Origin: an uncultured Rhodospirillales bacterium
GTDB lineage: Bacteria > Pseudomonadota > Alphaproteobacteria > Acetobacterales > Acetobacteraceae
Direction: 5' to 3'
DNA length: 17,614 nt
Assembly: GCA_903928045.1 (NCBI GenBank)
Contig: CAIYPH010000779.1
Location: forward strand, 1-17,614
Shown: positions 7,965 through 14,521 of the stretch, piece after piece
Numbering within the stretch: the first letter of the stretch is position 1
How the letters are laid out: every line of letters begins with the position of its first letter
Notes under the pieces: model-generated
What the model was told of the DNA's origin: nothing
Seen by the model: the letters and a program-made list of their open reading frames with translations, nothing else
Database searches by the model: none
Program-made: the position numbers and the translations under genes

Positions 7965-8039
7965 CCAAACTCGATACTCATCCGGTCTTATCCGCTTATG
8001 GAGCTACGGCGCGTCCGGCGGCTCCTAGGGGGAATCGTG

Positions 8040-10691
8040 ATGAATGGACTGCGAATGGGTCTGCTGGCGGTACTCGTCGGATCGTCGCTGCCTGCGGCTG
8101 CGCAGTTACAGCCGCCGCCGTACCAGCTCAATATTCCACGGCAGACGCTGATGCCCGCTCTGACGGCCTTTGCACGCCAGACGGGTCTGCAGGTGGCGCA
8201 GCTCTCGGAGGCAGGTCAAGCGCCGCTCAGTGCCAACGCCGTGATCGGTTCATATACCGCGGAGCAGGCACTCGACCTCTTGCTTGCCGGTAGTGGCCTA
8301 CAGTATCGGTTCATCAACAGCCACACGATCGCGATCGTGAAAACGCCCTCCCCCCCGACGAAGTCAAACTCGGAAGATGCCCCGAAGGCATTGCCCGAGG
8401 CTGCAGAACTACCAACTGGGGAGAAACCTACGATGAAACGGACCGGAATAATTTCGCGACTAGCCACGTTCTTGTTCGCATGCGGCACGGCCGCAAGCCC
8501 TAACGGCGCCTGTGCGAATCAGCCGGCGATCGGACCGGGGTCGCTCGAGGACGTCATAGTGACTGCGACCAAGCGCGCCGAGAGGCTGCAGGATGTAGCG
8601 GGATCTGTCAGTGCCCAGAGCGGCGACCTGCTCGAGCAGCGCGCGCAGGTGAACCTCGAGGACTACGCGGCCTACATACCAGGACTAGCGGTCAGCGACT
8701 ACGGCAATTCCAACCGCGTGATTGTCAGCCTACGCGGCATTTCGCCGAGTCAGTCGGGTAACGCCTCCACCGTCGGAACGTATATCGACGACTCGCCGAT
8801 TGGATCGAGCGGTAACTGGCAGGACGCCTCCAATCAAGCGCTGGATTTGCTCCCGTACGACCTCGACCGGCTAGAGGTACTTCGTGGCCCGCAGGGCACG
8901 CTCTACGGCGCGAGTTCACTGGGTGGAGTAATTAAGTACGTCCTGCAGCAGGCAAACCCCAGCCAATACCAGGCGAAGCTCGGCGCGGACGGCTTTTCAA
9001 TCGGTGGCGGGAGCGGCACGGGCTATTCCGTCCGCGGCATGGCCAACGTGCCGCTCGTTCAGGACGAGCTCGGCGTGCGCATCAGCGGCTACGACAAGTA
9101 CACACCGGGCTATATCGACAACGTCTTCACGGGCGCAAACAACACGAACTACGAGCGTCAATACGGAGGTCGTCTTGCTGTCTACGCACAGCCCACGAAG
9201 ACCGTGACCGTTAAGTTCGACGCGCTCTATTCGCACAGTTACGTGAACGACAATTCTTACATGTCGTACCACGGCGTCACCACGGTCACAAACCCCGACG
9301 GTGGCGTTATCGGTACCGTGGTGAATCCGTTCGGCGACCTGAAGGAGAACCAGGCGTTTTCTGAGCCATCGCAGAAGGACATAGCTTACTTCTCAGCGAA
9401 CGTGGCCTGGAACCTCGGGGCAGTCGACGTCCTGTCGGCCACTAGTTGGTCTCACTCGAAATTCCGGTTCGATGGCGATGCGACTCATACGTTCATCCCC
9501 GTCATTATGGACGCGGTTTTCGGCGTGCACGACGGCATTGTCTCTACCCGTGCGCTGACCAACCTTGACAAGTTCACGGAGGAAGTGCGCGTCACTTCGC
9601 GGCAAGGGAAGCATCTTGAGTGGATTCTGGGCGGCTTCTACACCGATGAGAAGGGCGCGCAAGACCTAAGCATTAGCACCTTTGACGCGAACCACAACCC
9701 GGCGCCGGCGCCGTTTCAGCCATATCTTGGACGGTTCTATGTGCCGTCGACCTATCGCGAGTCCGCAATATTCGGCGATCTGACCTGGCACCTGACGGAC
9801 CGATTCGACATGACCGGCGGGCTGCGATACGCCAAGAACCGTCAAAATTGGACGTCAGTCTCATCTGGCTTCATTGCTGGCAGCTCCGCCGGCACCGCAA
9901 CCCAGCCCTCGGAGGAGGCCGTGACGACCTGGATGGCGGATGCGAAATACCACGTTACGCCGGACGTCATGTTCTACGGACGGGTAGCGACGGGGTATCG
10001 TCCGGGTGGGGCGAATCCACCCTACAGCGACACTCCGTCGTCCTTCAAGTCCGACAACCTCCTCAACTACGAGGTGGGCATGAAGTCTGAATTTTTGGAT
10101 CGCCGCGTCCTGTTGGATCTGGCTACGTTCTGGATTAACTGGAACGACATCGTCATGCCGACCTACAACCAGGTCTCGAATGAAAGCTATTTTGTCAATG
10201 CTGGCAAGGCGACCTCAAAGGGCGTTGAGTTGACGACCGCCTACTCGCCGATCAGGAATCTCAGGATCGGGTTGAACGGGGCGTACACCCGGGCTCAGCT
10301 GACACAAGCGAACGCTTACTCGGGAATGCTGACCGGCTACCAGCTGCTATGCGTTCCGAAATGGTCAACGTCCGCGACTGCAGACTACGATTGGACGTTT
10401 GGCTCAGGATGGGACGCTCATGTTGGTGTCGGGATTCGCTGGGTTGACAAACAGTGGGTGAACTCCCAGGTCAGCAACGCCGCGGGAGGGGGCCTCGGCA
10501 TTGAGGCACCGGCCTATTCCATGATTGATCTGAATGCATCGGTCCGGAACGGCCGCATCACTTACAAGCTGTTTGGCAAAAACCTCACCGACAAGCGGGC
10601 GGTCGTCAACGCGTGGAACAACTTCAGCCAGACGAACGAGATGATCGCCCGTCCGCGGTTGGTTGGAGTCGGCATCGACGTCGGCTTTTAA
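8040..10691 (+). CDS. TonB-dependent outer-membrane receptor with N-terminal STN signalling domain
   Basis: An 883-residue outer-membrane receptor expected to import a ligand with TonB energy and report its presence to FecR. Residues 1-22 are a Sec signal peptide (ending LPAAAQ), about 28-105 the STN domain (LNIPRQTLMPALTAFARQTGL, YTAEQALDLLLAGSGLQYR), and 106-131 a Pro/Glu-rich linker. At M132 comes a second signal-peptide-like segment (MKRTGIISRLATFLFACG, then ACANQ), a TonB box-like EDVIVTATKR near 170, the plug (VSLRGISP, LDRLEVLRGPQGTLYGASSLGG), and a beta-barrel ending in F (GVGIDVGF). ATG 8040 is favoured: AGGGGGA lies 6 bases upstream. An in-frame ATG at 7956 would add 28 residues before the signal peptide. 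The mid-gene segment has its own GGGGAG 9 bases before ATG 8433. The ligand is not predictable; iron chelates, peptides and other molecules use this family. Confidence 0.93.
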   Translation: MNGLRMGLLAVLVGSSLPAAAQLQPPPYQLNIPRQTLMPALTAFARQTGLQVAQLSEAGQAPLSANAVIGSYTAEQALDLLLAGSGLQYRFINSHTIAIVKTPSPPTKSNSEDAPKALPEAAELPTGEKPTMKRTGIISRLATFLFACGTAASPNGACANQPAIGPGSLEDVIVTATKRAERLQDVAGSVSAQSGDLLEQRAQVNLEDYAAYIPGLAVSDYGNSNRVIVSLRGISPSQSGNASTVGTYIDDSPIGSSGNWQDASNQALDLLPYDLDRLEVLRGPQGTLYGASSLGGVIKYVLQQANPSQYQAKLGADGFSIGGGSGTGYSVRGMANVPLVQDELGVRISGYDKYTPGYIDNVFTGANNTNYERQYGGRLAVYAQPTKTVTVKFDALYSHSYVNDNSYMSYHGVTTVTNPDGGVIGTVVNPFGDLKENQAFSEPSQKDIAYFSANVAWNLGAVDVLSATSWSHSKFRFDGDATHTFIPVIMDAVFGVHDGIVSTRALTNLDKFTEEVRVTSRQGKHLEWILGGFYTDEKGAQDLSISTFDANHNPAPAPFQPYLGRFYVPSTYRESAIFGDLTWHLTDRFDMTGGLRYAKNRQNWTSVSSGFIAGSSAGTATQPSEEAVTTWMADAKYHVTPDVMFYGRVATGYRPGGANPPYSDTPSSFKSDNLLNYEVGMKSEFLDRRVLLDLATFWINWNDIVMPTYNQVSNESYFVNAGKATSKGVELTTAYSPIRNLRIGLNGAYTRAQLTQANAYSGMLTGYQLLCVPKWSTSATADYDWTFGSGWDAHVGVGIRWVDKQWVNSQVSNAAGGGLGIEAPAYSMIDLNASVRNGRITYKLFGKNLTDKRAVVNAWNNFSQTNEMIARPRLVGVGIDVGF
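8421..8435 (+). promoter_or_regulatory. Internal ribosome binding site and start at M132 of the receptor
   Basis: A strong GGGGAG (about 8418-8423) stands 9 bases before ATG 8433, in frame within the receptor gene. The codons that follow specify a positively charged, hydrophobic segment ending in an Ala-Cys-Ala motif, which is what a Sec signal peptide looks like. Initiation here would give a 752-residue receptor lacking the STN domain. Confidence 0.45.
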
Positions 10692-10724
10692 ATAGAGTCG
10701 TATCCGCCATCGCAGACTGGGGGT

Positions 10725-10759
10725 CGATAGGCAGCGGGGACCAACCGCTGCCGTTATCG
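10725..10759 (+). terminator. Strong hairpin after the receptor gene (terminator or attenuator)
   Basis: A perfect 8-bp stem, ggcagcgg (10730-10737) with ccgctgcc (10745-10752), has a 7-base loop. It is extended by cgata (10725-10729) with tatcg (10755-10759) across a 2-base bulge. A modest T-rich stretch (ttgatttta) follows. It begins 33 bases after the receptor stop and ends 23 bases before the esterase start, so it could end the receptor transcript or reduce expression of the hydrolase genes. Confidence 0.55.
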
Positions 10760-10782
10760 CCTTGATTTTAGGACCCGTCAGA

Positions 10783-11802
10783 ATGAGAGTATGTGTCGCC
10801 ATTCTGCTGAGCTCGATGTTCGTGAGCGCAAGCGCCGACGCTCAGCTCGCGAAGCGCGCAACACGCGCACCATCGCCGGCAACGCTCGAGTACTCGCGAC
10901 AGTTCGACGTCCGTTCCGCCATTACCGGAAGGACTTACCGTGTCAGGGTAGCGCTACCGTTTCCTTCCAAGGAACTGCCGGTGCCGAAAGGCGGCTATCC
11001 AATCCTCTATGTGCTCGACGGCAACTGGCTCTTCGAGGGTTTCGCCGGAGCCGGTCGCTGGCTGCCGCAAATGCGCGAAACAGAGTCGGCCATCATCGTT
11101 GGCGTCGGCTACCCCGAGCCGGACATTGAGACGACGCGCCAGCGCCGGGTCTACGACCTGACTCCCGGCGCGCCGTCCGATCGCGCCCTAATGCCTCCCG
11201 AAGTGGCATTCGGCGGCGCAGAGGGGTTTCTCAAGGTCATCAAGACCGAGATCGAGCCCCGCGTGGCTGAGCTGGCCCCTGTGGACCGGGCCCGCAGCAT
11301 CCTTTTTGGGGACTCGTTCGGCGGACTATTTGTCGTTTACACGCTGCTGACGCATCCCGAATCGTTCGCAACCTATGTCGCGCTCAGTCCCTCGCTTTGG
11401 TGGGACATTGCGGCGTTGCAGCGCGCACGCAACAGCTTCGAGCTACGGATGGGCGATCACAATCTCGCTCCGCGCGTGTTTATCGGCGTCGGCGGCCTTG
11501 AGCAGGACCCGCCGCCGCCACCTTATCCGCCGGGCGAGACGCGGGAGTCGATGGCGGCCAAGCAGGAGAAAGTCGCGATGATCGACAACGCCGAGGCGCT
11601 CGCCACGCACCTCGGCGCGATCAAGGGACCGGAAGGCTATCGCGTTGAGTACCGGCTCTTCGCGGGGCAAAATCACGGCAACGTCTGGCTCGCGAGCATC
11701 GAAGCGATGCTCGATTTTTCACTCCCGCTCCCACTGTCGCAGGCACCCCCCGGCGAGCCGTCACCGGGGCAGCAATCCATTCCGCTCTCCCCGCCCAAGT
11801 GA
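10783..11802 (+). CDS. Exported serine esterase, PF00756/IroE-like alpha/beta hydrolase
   Basis: A 339-residue periplasmic or secreted esterase of the group that includes the siderophore esterases Fes/IroE/BesA and acyl esterases. A signal peptide occupies residues 1-20 (VCVAILLSSMFVSASADA). The core begins near residue 50 (YRVRVALPFP, YPILYVLDGNWLF). The nucleophile elbow is GDSFGG with S178, the probable acid is E240 (GGLEQD), and the catalytic histidine is H298 (GQNHGN). A Pro-rich insert (DPPPPPYPPGETRES) follows the acid, and the C-terminus is a Pro/Gln-rich tail. ATG 10783 has AGGA 9 bases upstream; an in-frame TTG at 10762 would put extra residues ahead of the signal peptide. Its place after a TonB receptor suggests it cleaves an ester in the imported compound. 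Siderophore hydrolysis is possible but unproven. Confidence 0.88.
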   Translation: MRVCVAILLSSMFVSASADAQLAKRATRAPSPATLEYSRQFDVRSAITGRTYRVRVALPFPSKELPVPKGGYPILYVLDGNWLFEGFAGAGRWLPQMRETESAIIVGVGYPEPDIETTRQRRVYDLTPGAPSDRALMPPEVAFGGAEGFLKVIKTEIEPRVAELAPVDRARSILFGDSFGGLFVVYTLLTHPESFATYVALSPSLWWDIAALQRARNSFELRMGDHNLAPRVFIGVGGLEQDPPPPPYPPGETRESMAAKQEKVAMIDNAEALATHLGAIKGPEGYRVEYRLFAGQNHGNVWLASIEAMLDFSLPLPLSQAPPGEPSPGQQSIPLSPPK

Positions 11803-11971
11803 GCGCGTCGACAATGTCCGTGGCCTTTCGGGCCGTCTTGCCGGGATGCAGGGAGCCACGGGATACCGAGTCCGCTCGATGGTCTTCAATGGCGAATCCC
11901 ATGACTCTGCCCCATGGCGATCGGTCAATGCGCTCCTCACTTTCTCCTTCACGCCCACCGCTGCCAAGTGA
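11801..11971 (+). pseudogene. Fossil C-terminus of a second PF00756-type esterase
   Basis: In the +2 frame relative to the esterase, 56 codons from 11801 to the TGA at 11971 read ERVDNVRGLSGRLAGM, then GYRVRSMVFNGESHDSAPWR, then a short tail. This aligns with residues near 266-320 of the esterase just upstream (EKV..IDNAEALATHL, GYRVEYRLFAGQNHGNVWL), including the catalytic-histidine position (ESHD against QNHG). It has no start, nucleophile or signal peptide, and it begins exactly at the stop region of the intact esterase. I read it as the remaining end of a tandem esterase copy, lost mostly by deletion. The two copies are clearly diverged, so the duplication is not recent. Confidence 0.72.
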
Positions 11972-12033
11972 CGCGCCCGAATCCAAAGCGGCGCCGCCCT
12001 GAGCGGCCCGCGCCGATTCTGAAGGATTTTCGC

Positions 12034-13911
12034 ATGCACAGATTCGTCTCTCTTCTGTCTATTGCCCTGATTGCAGTTGGCGCTCACGCAGAGCCCGCCA
12101 CGAAGCCGGCGCCCGCAGCCAGGTCGATTCCAGAACTCAAGGCGCAGCTTGAGACGATTCTGCACGATGAACACATCCCGGGCGTCTCGGTCGCGATCGT
12201 TCACCGGGACGGTCCGGAGTGGGTCGCGGGAGTCGGGCTCGCCGACGTCGCCTCGGCGACGCCGGCGACGTCGGCGACGCTGTTCCGCATCGGCTCGACG
12301 TCAAAAGCGTTTACTTCCCTTGCGATCCTGCAACTCGTCAACGAGGGTAAGATTTCGCTGCAGGACCCCGTGCGCAAGCTCGTGCCGGACGTGTGGTTCG
12401 AAAATCCGTGGGAGGCGACCGATCCGGTGCGCGTCGTCGATCTGCTCGAGCACACGACCGGCTGGGACGACATGCACCTTCGCGAGTTCGCCAAGGATGC
12501 GCCGGGCCTGTCGCTGAGTGAAGGACTCAATTACGACCATCATTCACGGACCTCTCGCTGGCGCCCAGGGACCCGGATGGCGTATTGCAACTCGGGACTC
12601 GCGGTGGCCGGGGCGATCATCGAAAAAGTGACGGGGCAGCGCTTCGAGGACTACGTCGACAAGCATCTGTTCAAGCCGATCGGGATGGCGACGGCGACCT
12701 ACCTTCCGCCACAGGGTCGGCCGACCACAACGCTTTATCACCCCGATGGCAAGACGCCGTATCGTTACTCGCACATCCTGTTGCGACCGGCTGGATCGAT
12801 CAATGCATCTGCCGAGGACATGGCGGCCTACCTACAGTTTTACCTGAACCGCGGCCACGCCCACGGCACAGCCGTGATGCCGGCCGAGTCGATCGATCGC
12901 GTGGAGGTACCGACGCGCAGCTGGGCAGCGCAGAACGGCTTGCGCCTGGGCTATGGCCTGAGCAACTACGCGACGGTGGCGCACGGGTTCGTCTACCACG
13001 GTCATGATGGCGGCGTGAACGGCGGGCTGACCAGGATTGCCTACCTCCCGGAGTTCGGCGTCGGCTATTCCTTCAGCATCAACGCCGGCAACGGCAATGC
13101 CTTCGAGGCGATCGCCACGGCGCTGCAGGCCTACGTGACGCGCGAACTGGCGCGTCCGGCGCCGCCTGCGGCAGCGCCAATGCCGGCCGCTGCGGCGGAC
13201 TACGCCGGCTGGTACCAGCCGGATTCTCCGCGCATTGCCATGTTCGCGTTTCTCGGGCGCCTGATAGGACTAACGCGGGTGACGGTGGACGCGCGCGCGC
13301 TTACGATGACTGGCAGTGATCTCGCTGGAACGCACTACGTGCCGGTGAGCGGGATGCAGCTGCGCCGCAATGACGCCCCCGACCACGCCGAGCCCGTGGC
13401 TTCGCTGCAGTTGATTAAGCCCAACGTCGAGGGTCGCTTCATCGGCCTCAATGGCTTCGCGACGCTCAAGCACATTCCGGCCTGGCTCGCGATCGCCGAG
13501 ATCGTTCTGACCGCATGGTTCGTAATTGCCGTCGCATCGATCCTACTCTACGCACCTTTCTGGCTGCTCAACGAGTTGAGCAAGAAGCGTCGGCGTCCCG
13601 CCGAACGTCCGCTTCGCCTCTGGCCGCTCGTCTGGGTGCTGTGCCTGTGCAGCGTTGTCGGAATTTGCTACGGCGTCCGTGACGACTTCCTGGATGTACT
13701 TGGCACACTGACCATCCCATCCTTAGCGCTGTTCGTCGCCACGTTAGTCTTTGCAGCTGCCGCCCCCGCGAGTGCGATCGCGGTCTGGAAATCGCCGGCA
13801 GGCGTTCGCCGGATCGTGCGCGCTCACGCGATCTTCGTTTCTATCATCCTCGTGATCGCAACGCTGTATCTCGCCTACTGGGGCGTGATCGGCCTGCGCA
13901 CCTGGGGCTGA
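12034..13911 (+). CDS. Serine beta-lactamase-fold hydrolase with C-terminal membrane module
   Basis: A 625-residue exported enzyme of the class C beta-lactamase/PBP4*/EstB family, whose members act as esterases, D-aminopeptidases or peptidases. A signal peptide covers 1-19 (FVSLLSIALIAVGAHA). The catalytic domain is about 30-375, with the SxxK motif S88-T-S-K91, the YxN motif Y184-C-N186, and an HGHDGG motif at 322-327 in place of KTG. A linker of Pro/Ala and a small beta-rich region (380-480) follow. Four hydrophobic helices then lie at about 483-513, 528-548, 559-585 and 594-620. So the hydrolase is exported and tethered to the inner membrane. ATG 12034 has AAGGA 7 bases upstream; frames open farther upstream cross the esterase fossil. 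True beta-lactamase activity is unlikely to be the main role. The substrate is unknown; a peptide, D-amino acid derivative or ester is plausible. Confidence 0.9.
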   Translation: MHRFVSLLSIALIAVGAHAEPATKPAPAARSIPELKAQLETILHDEHIPGVSVAIVHRDGPEWVAGVGLADVASATPATSATLFRIGSTSKAFTSLAILQLVNEGKISLQDPVRKLVPDVWFENPWEATDPVRVVDLLEHTTGWDDMHLREFAKDAPGLSLSEGLNYDHHSRTSRWRPGTRMAYCNSGLAVAGAIIEKVTGQRFEDYVDKHLFKPIGMATATYLPPQGRPTTTLYHPDGKTPYRYSHILLRPAGSINASAEDMAAYLQFYLNRGHAHGTAVMPAESIDRVEVPTRSWAAQNGLRLGYGLSNYATVAHGFVYHGHDGGVNGGLTRIAYLPEFGVGYSFSINAGNGNAFEAIATALQAYVTRELARPAPPAAAPMPAAAADYAGWYQPDSPRIAMFAFLGRLIGLTRVTVDARALTMTGSDLAGTHYVPVSGMQLRRNDAPDHAEPVASLQLIKPNVEGRFIGLNGFATLKHIPAWLAIAEIVLTAWFVIAVASILLYAPFWLLNELSKKRRRPAERPLRLWPLVWVLCLCSVVGICYGVRDDFLDVLGTLTIPSLALFVATLVFAAAAPASAIAVWKSPAGVRRIVRAHAIFVSIILVIATLYLAYWGVIGLRTWG

Positions 13912-14521
13912 TCCCACACGGCGCGGCGGGACTGCGTTGCCTGGGTAATGTCCAGTCGCATACTGAGCAAGGACACCTGTTACATGAATCATTCATGGAA
14001 TCGACGCATCGGGTGGAGGCGGCTCATGCGGACACCTGCGCCTCTGGCGGGACGCAGCAGCAGTCCACTCTTTGCGGCCGCAACGGCGCCCGCAGGAATG
14101 CTGAAGGCTTCCGACATGGATCGCCTCGTGGCACACATGAATTCTAGCCTGGCTGGCAGGCGGCTCGCGTTCCTGGGTGCTGACGAGTCTCAGCCCTGGA
14201 CCTCCGTCACCAACAGTCCTGCCCGATACCAACGATGCTGGTCGACTCCCCTTCTGAAACGCAGCAGCGGGGGCTGGGATGACGAATCTTGGCCCGCCTA
14301 CTACCGAGCCGGAACACTCGCTGCGGGGCCGCGAGCATGAGCAAACGTTGCGACGCGAATAACTTCGGGGCATCGCGGCCACTGTGCGAGACGTCTCCTT
14401 GGTTTCGGTCGCCTGCGTCCGTTGGCTCGCGATGTGAACCATGCCCGGTGCCGGCACCTGTGGCATGCGGTCCCGGCGAGCCGATGAAGGGTTGCGGACT
14501 CACAATACGAGGCAACGCACC
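13912..14521. other. 610-base stretch without a convincing gene
   Basis: An open frame from ATG 13984 to 14340 (119 codons) has AAGGA 10 bases upstream, but its product is irregular, Arg/Ser/Ala-rich and resembles no family I know. A 27-codon ORF at 14279 (MTNLGPPTTEPEHSLRGRE) is similarly unsupported. Opposite-strand frames are equally open and equally unlike protein. The stretch may contain decayed coding sequence; its right end carries the nested inverted repeat described separately and the acylase ribosome binding site. Confidence 0.5.
14440..14467. repeat. Nested palindrome upstream of the acylase gene
   Basis: A perfect 12-base palindrome, ggtgccggcacc (14447-14458), is flanked by a second inverted pair, catgcc (14440-14445) and ggcatg (14462-14467). 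It lies 55-82 bases upstream of the acylase start. The symmetry suits a dimeric regulator's operator or a leader hairpin. In GC-rich DNA short palindromes are common, but the nesting makes chance less likely. Confidence 0.45.

Noticed and set aside
6279..11802. A lasso-peptide type cluster (sigma/FecR/receptor with isopeptidase)
   Set aside because: No precursor peptide, no B or C processing proteins and no prolyl-oligopeptidase-type isopeptidase are present; only the signalling part is shared.
12242..12281. Repeated gcgacg/gacgtcg units resembling a tandem repeat
   Set aside because: They are short, imperfect and encode an Ala/Thr/Ser-rich part of the hydrolase in frame; this is GC codon bias, not a repeat array.
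12034..13911. Reading the hydrolase as an antibiotic-resistance beta-lactamase
   Set aside because: The third motif is HGHDGG rather than KTG, the protein is much longer with a membrane tail, and the neighbours are catabolic; a role in ester or peptide hydrolysis is more likely.
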